From: Candidatus Aenigmatarchaeota archaeon
GTDB taxonomy: Archaea > Aenigmatarchaeota > Aenigmatarchaeia > CG10238-14
Length of the DNA stretch: 14,535 bases
Assembly: GCA_017610225.1 (NCBI GenBank)
Contig: JAFCCM010000079.1
Location: forward strand, 1 to 14,535
Reading direction: 5' to 3'
The first letter of the stretch is position 1. Every line of letters begins with the position of its first letter. Position numbers and translations under genes: made by a program. Positions 1-7,204 of this stretch are shown here, piece after piece. The notes under the pieces were generated by a model, which worked only from the letters and a program-made list of their open reading frames with translations, was not told the origin of the DNA and did no database searches.

Positions 1-49
1 TACCAATCCAAACATCTTTTCCATGCTTAATTCCTATTACGGTTGACAT
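1..49 (-). CDS. HslV/proteasome-like Ntn-hydrolase, N-terminal fragment (partial)
   Basis: Only the first 16 codons lie in the window (MSTVIGIKHGKDVWIG); the gene runs off the left edge. The ATG follows a very good ribosome binding site (AAGGAG, 6 nt upstream) and its first 23 nt overlap the end of the zinc-ribbon gene, so it is translationally coupled to it. The pattern of a Ser/Thr just after Met, then a V-I-G-I strand, a short basic turn and a V-x-I-G strand resembles the start of HslV and proteasome beta-type Ntn-hydrolases. There the residue after Met (or a nearby Thr) becomes the N-terminal nucleophile. Such proteins occur in phages, possibly as proteases. With 16 residues this is a family guess, not a firm assignment. 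Confidence 0.45.
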   Translation of the reverse strand, partial: MSTVIGIKHGKDVWIG

Positions 50-146
50 ATTTAACTCCTTCAGTTTCTTTCCATCCGCATCTGTTGCACTCTCCCATTT
101 TTGTTAAAAGAATGCCACATCTTGGACAGATAAATATACATGACAT
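27..146 (-). CDS. small zinc-ribbon protein (39 aa)
   Basis: A 39-residue ORF starting at ATG 146-144, 1 nt after the thymidylate synthase stop; its ribosome binding site GGGAG lies in the last codons of that gene. Two knuckles, CPRCG at residues 8-12 and CNRCG at residues 20-24, make a compact Cys4 zinc ribbon that fills most of the protein, followed by a short Lys/Arg/Asn-rich tail. Single zinc-ribbon peptides of this size are frequent in large phages and usually bind nucleic acid or host transcription or translation factors, but nothing here identifies a partner. Tight spacing upstream and overlap with the next start place it inside the operon, which supports its being a real gene despite its size. 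Confidence 0.7.
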   Translation of the reverse strand: MSCIFICPRCGILLTKMGECNRCGWKETEGVKYVNRNRN

Positions 147-147
147 A

Positions 148-975
148 CTACTCTCCCTTTAACTGCATATCATCTCTCATTCTTAAACATTTTGCTATAT
201 CAAAAGAATAATCATATAAATGTAATCCTTTACTTGAAGCTATCATTTCTCCATCTTCTACTCCAATTTCAGCAGCACAGTATTCTTTTAATAATTGAAT
301 ACCTCCAAGGTTTGCAGGGAAACCTCCCCATAAATCCCATGATCTGAAATACGGATAAAAGTGAAGTTTTCCATCTTGTATCCTTGTATCAATATGTCTT
401 AAACAAGGAGGGTCTTGAAGTAACATATCAGTTGGTTGTGCTACTTGTAAAACCATTTGATTGTTTCTATGCCCCTTATTTTTATATGTCCAAATCATTA
501 ATTCAAGTTGACTTAAAAAATCATTAGAGTAAATATAACCAGGTTCTTTATGTACTTGTGTAATAATTGCTGCTTTATTACTCCATGCATCTTCATCCTG
601 AATTAAAATATCTTTGAATTTTTCTTGGTCATGTTCATCAGTCCATAAAACATCAAATTCAGCTTTACATAAACGTTGTCCATAAGTATATGATTCGCCT
701 GGTTTCAATTCGCCAGTCATTAAATAAGGCAAATATTCATCAAGATAATCATCACTAACTGGGTTTGGAATATTATGATGTGCTTCAATTTGAGGTAATA
801 AAGGTCTAACATCAGGGCGTTTAACATGAATTGTTACCCAATCAAATTCTAACCTTTTTTGACCTGCATATGAACCACGATCAATTTTAAAAACTGTACC
901 TTCCTCAAGTATTCTAAATAGTGTTTGAAACCATGCATCTGGCAATGTTGTCGCTGCTATGTGCTGTAAATTCAT
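148..975 (-). CDS. thyA: thymidylate synthase, archaeal-like ThyA family
   Basis: This 275-aa protein has the core of the folate-dependent thymidylate synthase family, which converts dUMP to dTMP with methylene-tetrahydrofolate. The catalytic cysteine sits in DPPC (Cys191). It is followed by the conserved DGKLHFYPYFRSWD block (phosphate-binding Arg211-Ser212 and Asp214) and GFPANL, in which Asn222 matches the Asn that makes the enzyme dUMP-specific; dCMP hydroxymethylases have Asp there. The stretch from residue 189 to 256, ending SKGLHLYDY, resembles methanogen-type ThyA as I recall it, more than E. coli ThyA. The start ATG has only a weak site (GGGTG, 4 nt upstream). It lies 10 nt downstream of groES. 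It could instead be a dUMP hydroxymethylase, as in hmU phages; sequence alone does not separate these. Confidence 0.85.
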   Translation of the reverse strand: MNLQHIAATTLPDAWFQTLFRILEEGTVFKIDRGSYAGQKRLEFDWVTIHVKRPDVRPLLPQIEAHHNIPNPVSDDYLDEYLPYLMTGELKPGESYTYGQRLCKAEFDVLWTDEHDQEKFKDILIQDEDAWSNKAAIITQVHKEPGYIYSNDFLSQLELMIWTYKNKGHRNNQMVLQVAQPTDMLLQDPPCLRHIDTRIQDGKLHFYPYFRSWDLWGGFPANLGGIQLLKEYCAAEIGVEDGEMIASSKGLHLYDYSFDIAKCLRMRDDMQLKGE

Positions 976-985
976 AATTCACCCG

Positions 986-1339
986 TTACAGGAGTCCACC
1001 GGCAGGTTTGATGATTGATATGCTTTCATCTGGATTGCCGACCTGGATTGCTTCTAGTGTATCAATAATCTCTTGATCTTTAAGAAGCCCATAGACTTCT
1101 TCAAATTTGATAACTTTCATGATTTGTTTTTTCATAACCATATCCATTCCAGCACCTGGATGAAATACCAAATAGTCGCCAACTCCAATATTTGTTTCTT
1201 TTTCTATAATTTCTCCTAATGAAAGTACTTGACCATAACCTTGTGGATCAATACCCTTACTAGGCAGAATTAGCCCGCCTTCTGTCCTGGCTGCCTTCAT
1301 CACTTGTACTATTATTTTGTCCGCTACTGCTTGAATCAT
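986..1339 (-). CDS. groES: GroES-like co-chaperonin
   Basis: The start chosen is the ATG at 1339, with AGAAAGGAG 6 nt upstream, giving 117 aa; the open frame extends 33 codons further upstream but that part lies over the bS21 tail. The chain begins MIQAVADKIIVQVMKA, followed by a mobile-loop-like ARTEGGLILPSKG (residues 17-29) and the barrel segment IGVGDYLVFHPGAG, the usual GroES order. The C-terminus carries an extra acidic/hydrophobic tail of about 35 residues compared with roughly 95-aa GroES. Phage co-chaperonins (T4 gp31 is the model) cap host GroEL so that it folds the large capsid protein; no GroEL is visible here. Its start lies 80 nt inside the bS21 gene, so the two are probably translationally coupled. 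Confidence 0.85.
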   Translation of the reverse strand: MIQAVADKIIVQVMKAARTEGGLILPSKGIDPQGYGQVLSLGEIIEKETNIGVGDYLVFHPGAGMDMVMKKQIMKVIKFEEVYGLLKDQEIIDTLEAIQVGNPDESISIIKPAGGLL

Positions 1340-1667
1340 GTTTGTTCTCCTTTCTGTTATTTTTAGAACGCTGTCGTGCTTTACGTTGTTTAAATCTTTC
1401 GTACCGTTCTTGTTGCTCTTCCAATTTTTCTTTATCACGTTGGATCTGTCGAATTGATTGCATCTTCTTTCTTCTTCGTTTGTCGCTAGGTTTTTCGTAA
1501 AACATTCTATCTCTTATCTCTTTTGCAAGACCACTCTTTGAATATTTTTTACGAAACCTTCTTACCAACTCATCACTAGTTTCATCTTTACGACGAACTG
1601 TACATATACCTGATTTCTCGTCAGGATGATAATGGTTGTGATAACTTGTTACTTTTCTATTTTTAAT
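1260..1667 (-). CDS. rpsU: ribosomal protein bS21 homologue, phage-encoded
   Basis: Residues 24-75 match bS21: VRRKDETSDELVRRFRKKYSKSG, then the signature RDRMFYEKPSDKRRRKK. bS21 sits on the 30S subunit next to the 16S 3' end and the anti-Shine-Dalgarno sequence, so a viral copy may bias initiation toward phage mRNA. A 20-residue His-rich extension precedes the domain, and a long charged, probably disordered tail (residues 78-135) follows and overlaps the groES start. No ATG, GTG or TTG is well placed. The frame opens at TTG 1685, but the ribosome binding site AAGGAGG lies at codons 2-4 of that reading. The codon at normal spacing (8 nt) is ATT at 1667, used here, giving 135 aa. ATT is rare and known from infC. 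Confidence 0.82.
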   Translation of the reverse strand: MKNRKVTSYHNHYHPDEKSGICTVRRKDETSDELVRRFRKKYSKSGLAKEIRDRMFYEKPSDKRRRKKMQSIRQIQRDKEKLEEQQERYERFKQRKARQRSKNNRKENKHDSSSSGQNNSTSDEGSQDRRRANSA

Positions 1668-1687
1668 TCTAACCACCTCCTTCAAAT

Positions 1688-2374
1688 TTACACAAACCCA
1701 AATATAATATGACTTCGTGATGAAAAATTAAATCTGTACTTCTCACAAACATCAAAAACCATGCCTGCATTACTGATCAAATCAGCTCTATGAGTTCCCT
1801 CAGGCATCAACCACACTTTATTAAAATTCGAAATATTGTTTCCAATAAATATACTCATCCATTCAAGATATTGATGTATTTCCGGACGATCCTCATATAC
1901 AATTTTTATATAAACCTTATCTGGATATGCAGTTAATAATAAGTTTGAGTGTGATAATGCTAAATCACGATCTTTGGCATTGAATATTTTTGGAGAGTAC
2001 ATATAGTGAACATTTTTTGTAGGGTCTGCCTTCTCGATAAGTTCTGATAGTCTATACCCATTTGATTCAACATTTGCTACAGGATAGTTTAAATCATTAA
2101 TTAATGATAAAGTATCATTAAAATGTTTTTTGATCGTTGGTTCACCGCCTGTGATTAAAAGACCAGATCTTGTTTTGATAATAGTCTCTTGTATTTCTTT
2201 TAATTTATATGGAGCTTCCATAGAAATACGCATCTTGACTTTTGTATCACACCAAGGACAATTCAAATTACAATTCTTAAATCTAAGAATTATCATAGCT
2301 TGCCCGCTATCTGGTCCTTCTCCTTGGAACGTATTAAAGCACTCTATTAAGTTTACTGTTTTTTCTTCGTTCAT
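1688..2374 (-). CDS. queE: radical SAM 7-carboxy-7-deazaguanine synthase (QueE-like)
   Basis: This 228-aa protein carries the QueE signature FNTFQGEGPDSG (residues 13-24) and a Cx3Cx2C iron-sulfur motif, NCNLNCPWCDT, with Cys35, Cys39 and Cys42. ITGGEPT (residues 74-80) is the SAM-binding glycine motif. QueE contracts carboxy-tetrahydropterin to CDG, the 7-deazaguanine core. Phages use this pathway either to place deazaguanines in their DNA (with a DpdA transglycosylase) or to feed host queuosine synthesis. QueC, QueD, FolE and DpdA are not in this window. The ATG lies one base after the TGA of the restored endonuclease frame, with AAAGGAA 6 nt upstream. The gap to bS21 is also tiny, so all belong to one operon. 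Confidence 0.85.
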   Translation of the reverse strand: MNEEKTVNLIECFNTFQGEGPDSGQAMIILRFKNCNLNCPWCDTKVKMRISMEAPYKLKEIQETIIKTRSGLLITGGEPTIKKHFNDTLSLINDLNYPVANVESNGYRLSELIEKADPTKNVHYMYSPKIFNAKDRDLALSHSNLLLTAYPDKVYIKIVYEDRPEIHQYLEWMSIFIGNNISNFNKVWLMPEGTHRADLISNAGMVFDVCEKYRFNFSSRSHIIFGFV

Positions 2375-2375
2375 T

Positions 2376-3130
2376 TCAATTCCTTTCTACAAAATTTTTT
2401 ATTCTATCAATACATTCATCAACATCTTTATATAGTTCATTTTCCCAAATAATTAATGTTGAATATCCGTATTCGGAAAAATATGTAATCCGTTCTGTTT
2501 CATGATCTTCTTTATTTAGTCCAGTTTTTTCTTTACTGTGATAATAATTTCCAAAATGTTCTATTATTATCTTTCGTTTTTCATTTGTAAAATCAGGATT
2601 TTTCTTCCAATAAATTTAGAAAAATCTCCAGTGTATTTGAACTCGTCAGGAAACAAACCATCAAGAATTTTTTTAATAATTGTTTCTGGTTTATTTGGTC
2701 GAATATTAACTGCTTTTGCTAAATTATGTCTCCATTTCTCTGAGTTAAAAATACTATTTGGGTCATCCCATAATTTTTTATTTGACTTTCGATTTTTTTC
2801 TATAGATTCTATAGTATGCTTTCTTCCAAACATTGCATTATTTGAACCTGATTGTTTAACTTTATTTTTAGTAGAGTTCTTTTTTCTTATAGATGGACAA
2901 GATTGAAGTCTATCACAACAACATAATTTCTTTGATTTTTCAAAAATAAAATTTGCCTGTTGCCCACATCCATAAGAACATAAATCAGTAGTTGCTATTT
3001 TTTTAGCATAAGTAACTTTAGATTGAAAGGAATGACATAAGGTATGTATTCTTGAACAACACCATTTCACATTTTTTAATTTAAATTTTCCATCTTCACC
3101 ACATCCATAATCACATAATTGAATTGACAT
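2376..3130 (-). CDS. VSR-like (EDxHD type) homing endonuclease with a frameshift
   Basis: The start is ATG 3130, with AGGAG 8 nt upstream. Two Cys-rich treble-clef-like modules (residues 6-32 and 51-78, each with CxYGCG) are followed by a NUMOD3-like DNA-binding motif around residues 94-120 (NNAMFGRKHT). The first frame stops after residue 187. Beyond an A5 run (plus-strand T5 at 2599-2603) the other frame continues in step: NPDFTNEKRKIIIEHFGNYYHS, then FSEYGYSTLIIWENEL, ending in TGA 2378-2376, one base before queE. This is the VSR/EDxHD catalytic fold of free-standing homing endonucleases. One extra A, or a -1 slip on AAA, joins the halves. It is likely an assembly error or a recent inactivation. 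A promoter-like motif just upstream fits a mobile gene. Confidence 0.72.
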
Positions 3131-3224
3131 GTTGATATCTCCTAATAGATAATAAGATTTTAATATATGTGGTAATTCTTGATTAGGCAAGAAAAGCGCT
3201 TGCAAACACCTGTCCCACATATTT

Positions 3225-3243
3225 GTATTATGTTCTAATTAAA
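3225..3243 (-). promoter_or_regulatory. short promoter-like motif upstream of the homing endonuclease
   Basis: Read on the minus strand, TTTAAT (a -10-like hexamer) is followed after 2 nt by GAACATAATAC. The same 11-mer follows TATAAT at the same 2-nt spacing in the two larger elements at 6481-6533 and 9890-9942. The upstream AT-rich block of those elements is missing here because the polymerase coding end occupies the position; the polymerase TAA stop lies within the hexamer. It probably starts a transcript for the endonuclease, queE and downstream genes. Confidence 0.5.
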
Positions 3244-6200
3244 ATGTTAGCACTGCCTTCTTTTTGACCGTAGTCAATGGTTTTAATAGTAGTTCATATC
3301 TAGATTTAAATGAAAAATCAGAAGCTGCTTTAACATCAGGTATAAAGAAAGAAGGTAATCTTTCTTCTTCATCTGGTATTGCAACAACCTCTAATTTATT
3401 TCCATCTTTGATAAATTTATGATACTTTTCTCTTACTTCAACTGGGGCAAGATCAAGATCAATTCCTGACACCCAATACATATATGCTTTTGCTCCTGTT
3501 TCGTGAGCATGATATATTATATTATTCCATGCTTCCATTGCTTTAACGCCTTGTGGAACCAATTTATAATCTTTTAATTTCTGTCCATATGAAACAGGGC
3601 GAGCGATTCCTTTATCACCTTCTTCAATCAATTTTATAAATTCATGTTCTTTTCTATTAACATAATCCATAAGTCTTTTATATGATATTTTTTCAGACTT
3701 TAAAATCATTTCTGATAATTCAGATAACATCTCTTTTGATTTACTTGGGTAATCTGATCGTTTAATTTCAAGACCCATATAATTAATTTTATCAACGTCT
3801 TCACCTTCATTATTGATAACACGAATTGCATACCTCTTTTTCGCAAGAAATAAACCACGTGAAATAACGAGTTCATTTTTTAGTTTAAGTCTATTGAAGT
3901 CTATGTCACATTGATGCCTTTTAACTATTTCGACCATTTTATCTTCATTCAAAAATTCTTCAATTTGATTACACCATCCATGAATACTATCAACTGTTAC
4001 ATCGTCAAAATCTTCAAAACAACAAAAAATTGAATCAGTATCGCCAGTTATGATATGTTCATTGACTCTATCAGGCATCACACTTGAATACATTTCTTTC
4101 TTTGTTAAAGGGACTGGGTGAACATATGCTTCTTTAGTTTTCAATGATTGCATAAATGCATCACCTTCAATAATAGATGTTTTCAATGCTTCCTGCCCTG
4201 ATAAAGTAACAGCTGCTGCCAATGATACATTGTAAAACCTAAATGCCTTATTTGCTATAACACCATACAATGTATTCGCCAAAACTTTATATACCAACTG
4301 TCTTGTAAAAAAGAATTTTTCATCTTCTTTATTTTTAGCATTGATTGCCGCAAACATCTTATTCTTGTAATCTTTACGTGTTGACATTAACATATCAACT
4401 ACTTCACCAAACACTGAAAATTCTTTCTTATGTGGTTGAAAGAAACATCCATTAATTGTGTGAACTAATTCTGAATCCTTGACTTTATTTAACAACTGAT
4501 CTCTTGTTATCGTTGCTACTTTATTTTCATACATCGGATCAATTATAACATCAACTTTATCAGGTAATTGATCTGGCTGATATGTTAAGTCATAACCCAT
4601 TTCAGGGTCTTTTAATCTCATCACAAAACTATTTACACCAATATTATATGTAATCATAATACTTGGATATAGAGATACATAATCAAAGTCTGTAATCCAA
4701 TCATATGCTCCTGGTATTGGTGCATGAACATATGCACCTAAGTAATCTTCCTTCTTAACATGTGGATCAGAATTTTTTGATGCCATTCCTTTATTTCTCA
4801 AAAATGATACCATTAATGAATCAGTTTGACCAAATGATGATACTGAATCGAATGTAGTATTACAAATAATTCTTAGCTCATTCATTAAGTTAATATGTGC
4901 CAGTTTATCTTCTAATTGATCCAATAATTCCGTATCTCGAATATTATACTCGATTGTTGTATTTAACATTTTCCAATACATTTCATTGAATGGTAATGGT
5001 AGTTGAAGTTTTGTAACTCCTAATTCATGCTGAGCAATAAACCCCAATTTGTAGTTTTCCATTTTTGTAAATGTAAATGTTCTGTATAAAAAGTCCTGAT
5101 CAATTGCAACTGTACCTGGAATATTACAAATAAACCTTGATCCTTCAACATAAAACTCACCAAATGCTGTCATGCTTGTTTGTTGAATACCAATCTGTGG
5201 CAGTCTTGTAAAAATGTATTCAAGGTCAAAGCTAATACAATTCCACCCTGCAATAAAATCAGGTTCAGTCTTTTTGAAGTCTTTAATGAATTGAAGCATC
5301 ATTGCTTTTTCATTATTGAATACTTTCATTTCATCGACTTCTTTCTTTGCAATCGGTTCAGTTTTATTATCAACCACATAACAAATACTATGCTTATTAA
5401 AAATTGTTGTAATCATATTAATGGGATATAATGCTTCGGTTGGTTTTGGAAATGCTCTCGATTCACCCGTATCAACCTCAATATCGAAAAACAAAATATT
5501 TGCTAATTTCTTTTCTGTATCCTTTTTATTAAAATGATAATAATCCATTGCATGTTTTGCTGTAATTCTTAAATCACCTTCGTATGTAATGTTTGGATCT
5601 AAATCATATTTTTCTTTATATTTAATTTCAATTTGTTGAAGATCATCATACGGAACAATTTTCTTGGCTGGTATTCCCTTGGGAGCTTGATAACAAACAT
5701 ATCTATCACTTTCTTTATGATATACTTTATTGTTATCTTTATCTCTAAAAATATATAATACCTGTTGTGTTTTATTCATAAATTGAATATCAATCAATCT
5801 GTAATCTTCTGTATAAAATTTTTCAGGAATTTCATATCTGAATATTCCTTTACCTAATTTTGTTGATCCTGTTTTCTTTGACGCTTCAATGTGTTTACCG
5901 CCCATCAATTCAGATATGTCTGCCATTGCTTGAGCAAATTTTGGTTCCCATGTAGCGACATTTCTATTGACAAATGAAGGGTGAACAATAATTCTAGTTT
6001 TGAAACCTTCCCAATCTAATATATCACCCTTTTCATGTATTACTGTAATACCTGATTTTGCAATTCCAAAAGCACTCATAGGACTAGTACCCATCAAAAC
6101 TATCAATTTCGGATCACATGTTCTGATTATATTCATGCAATTTTCTTTACATAGAGAAATTACATGTTTCTCAGGGTTACCTGTTGTTCCATCTTCATTT

Positions 6201-6463
6201 AAGGTCTGGCATAAAACTGTATTTGTCAACAGATAATTCATTTTACTCAGACCATATTTTTGAAAATACTTTCGAAACATTTTCCCTGCTTTACCGACGA
6301 GAGGTTGTCCTTTTTTAACTTCATCTTTGCCTGGATTTTCTGCAATAAAAACAATATCGACTTTTCTCAAATCATCCTCACAATTTGTTTCAAGCACACA
6401 AGATGGTGCTTCTAGCAAATCACATACTGAACAATTTGAAAATGAATTTTTTATAGAAAACAA
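3239..6463 (-). CDS. family-B DNA polymerase fused to an N-terminal uracil-DNA glycosylase-like domain
   Basis: The protein has 1074 aa. Residues 1-185 look like a family-4/5-type UDG: AENPGKDE (42-48) corresponds to GEAPGxxE, TNTVLC (80-85) to the TNxVxC motif, and HPS (161-163) to motif 2; C11, C14, C85 and C105 or C109 could hold a 4Fe-4S cluster. The rest is a proofreading polymerase B: ExoI DIE (327-329), ExoII N408/D413, ExoIII Y506/D510, motif A DYVSLYPS (D594), motif B KVLANTLYG (K726, N730, Y733), motif C GDTDS (D808, D810), then KKRY. All catalytic acids are present. The start is TTG at 6463, with GGAGG 7 nt upstream; no ATG fits. It is the replicase and leads its operon. Fusing a uracil sensor to the replicase suggests linked replication and uracil repair. 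Confidence 0.93.
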   Translation of the reverse strand: MFSIKNSFSNCSVCDLLEAPSCVLETNCEDDLRKVDIVFIAENPGKDEVKKGQPLVGKAGKMFRKYFQKYGLSKMNYLLTNTVLCQTLNEDGTTGNPEKHVISLCKENCMNIIRTCDPKLIVLMGTSPMSAFGIAKSGITVIHEKGDILDWEGFKTRIIVHPSFVNRNVATWEPKFAQAMADISELMGGKHIEASKKTGSTKLGKGIFRYEIPEKFYTEDYRLIDIQFMNKTQQVLYIFRDKDNNKVYHKESDRYVCYQAPKGIPAKKIVPYDDLQQIEIKYKEKYDLDPNITYEGDLRITAKHAMDYYHFNKKDTEKKLANILFFDIEVDTGESRAFPKPTEALYPINMITTIFNKHSICYVVDNKTEPIAKKEVDEMKVFNNEKAMMLQFIKDFKKTEPDFIAGWNCISFDLEYIFTRLPQIGIQQTSMTAFGEFYVEGSRFICNIPGTVAIDQDFLYRTFTFTKMENYKLGFIAQHELGVTKLQLPLPFNEMYWKMLNTTIEYNIRDTELLDQLEDKLAHINLMNELRIICNTTFDSVSSFGQTDSLMVSFLRNKGMASKNSDPHVKKEDYLGAYVHAPIPGAYDWITDFDYVSLYPSIMITYNIGVNSFVMRLKDPEMGYDLTYQPDQLPDKVDVIIDPMYENKVATITRDQLLNKVKDSELVHTINGCFFQPHKKEFSVFGEVVDMLMSTRKDYKNKMFAAINAKNKEDEKFFFTRQLVYKVLANTLYGVIANKAFRFYNVSLAAAVTLSGQEALKTSIIEGDAFMQSLKTKEAYVHPVPLTKKEMYSSVMPDRVNEHIITGDTDSIFCCFEDFDDVTVDSIHGWCNQIEEFLNEDKMVEIVKRHQCDIDFNRLKLKNELVISRGLFLAKKRYAIRVINNEGEDVDKINYMGLEIKRSDYPSKSKEMLSELSEMILKSEKISYKRLMDYVNRKEHEFIKLIEEGDKGIARPVSYGQKLKDYKLVPQGVKAMEAWNNIIYHAHETGAKAYMYWVSGIDLDLAPVEVREKYHKFIKDGNKLEVVAIPDEEERLPSFFIPDVKAASDFSFKSRYELLLKPLTTVKKKAVLTF

Positions 6464-6480
6464 ATAGTTGCCTCCTTTTT

Positions 6481-6533
6481 GTATTATGTTCCCATTATAT
6501 AAATAAACATCTATATATATTAATTACTGATAA
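6481..6533 (-). promoter_or_regulatory. strong promoter-like element upstream of the polymerase operon
   Basis: On the minus strand the order is TTATCAGT, then A/T, then ATTAATATATATAG (6524-6511), 11 nt, TATAAT (6499-6494), 2 nt, and GAACATAATAC (6491-6481). It lies 18 nt before the polymerase TTG. A second copy with identical spacings is at 9890-9942. The TATAAT fits a -10 box, but at 17-nt spacing the -35 position reads TAATAT, not TTGACA. The conserved AT-rich block may therefore replace a -35, as an UP element or a phage-factor site. The plus-strand gene at 6601 may use a separate weak TATTAT at 6548-6553. Confidence 0.65.
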
Positions 6534-6600
6534 CCAATTGTATGGTGTATTATTCGTGTGTTAAATTATTTTTTTAATTAATTATTGAAAGGAGTAACAA

Positions 6601-7152
6601 ATGACTATGAATATTCCAGTTACACAAGAAATCCCTATTGAAGAAGCGTGTCTCATATTAGGGTTGGGTCCCGACATATCAGACTCAACAGCTGTGCTTT
6701 CAAAATTCAAAAAGATTTGGGATGACAATCCTGAGGTGGAAAATCTTATTTTGGCAAAGCACACTTTACTGAGGCACATTGTATGTCAGGAAATGAAAAC
6801 AAAAAGATATTTTTCCGTGGTCAGTCCCTTTGAAAAATCATGCATATCATGTAGGGGAACTGGTGAGATTTACAAGTTCGACAAGAATCTCGTAGATGTA
6901 AACTGTCCTGTTTGCTCAGGAAAAAAAGAAGTAGATAATGCAAAATGTTCACGTTGCATAGGAACTGGAAAAATCAAAAGGCCATTCCTTAACCATACCA
7001 TGAAGTCCACCACTCCATGTAAACAATGCAACGAACTGGGTTTTATTATACCCAAAAGTGTTACAAAGAAGCCATACAAATCACCACGCCTTGCCATCCC
7101 TGTTTTTTCACGGGAGATTGCAAAAACCTTGTCTCAACTGATAAAGAAATAA
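6601..7152 (+). CDS. DnaJ-type zinc-finger protein with a degenerate J-like N-terminus
   Basis: This 183-aa protein has four CxxC knuckles at C81/C84, C102/C105, C116/C119 and C140/C143, with the DnaJ pattern CxxCxGxG clearest in the first (CISCRGTG) and third (CSRCIGTG). This is the central cysteine-rich domain of DnaJ, which binds two zincs and unfolded substrates. The N-terminal 60 residues (EACLILGLGP...KFKKIWDDNPE...AKHTLLRH) have the helix spacing of a J domain but lack the HPD needed to stimulate DnaK, so it is probably not a DnaK co-chaperone in the usual way. The ATG has AAAGGAG 6 nt upstream; Met3 is an alternative start. It is a single-gene unit, divergent from the polymerase and convergent with the gene at 7180-7701. 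The family is moderately sure, the role unknown. Confidence 0.75.
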   Translation: MTMNIPVTQEIPIEEACLILGLGPDISDSTAVLSKFKKIWDDNPEVENLILAKHTLLRHIVCQEMKTKRYFSVVSPFEKSCISCRGTGEIYKFDKNLVDVNCPVCSGKKEVDNAKCSRCIGTGKIKRPFLNHTMKSTTPCKQCNELGFIIPKSVTKKPYKSPRLAIPVFSREIAKTLSQLIKK

Positions 7153-7164
7153 GAAATAGGATTC

Positions 7165-7204
7165 GGAGAAACACTTCTTCTATATAACGGAGAAGTGTTT
7201 CTCC
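7165..7204. terminator. hairpin between convergent genes, probably a bidirectional terminator
   Basis: A perfect 14-bp inverted repeat (GGAGAAACACTTCT at 7165-7178 with AGAAGTGTTTCTCC at 7191-7204) has a 12-nt loop. It lies 12 nt after the plus-strand stop, and one arm lies inside the last codons of the minus-strand gene (its stop is 7182-7180). There is no long U-run on either side, so termination may be inefficient, or the stem may instead protect mRNA ends. Confidence 0.65.

Noticed and set aside
2130..2906. Plus-strand frames at 2130-2435 and 2538-2906
   Set aside because: They are antisense to QueE and to the homing endonuclease with no ribosome binding sites or domains.
5180..6236. Short plus-strand open frames across the polymerase region
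   Set aside because: They lie opposite the well-supported polymerase gene, have no good ribosome binding sites and no recognisable domains.
6582..7097. Minus-strand frames across the DnaJ-like gene
   Set aside because: They run antisense to a gene with clear zinc knuckles and are shadows of it.
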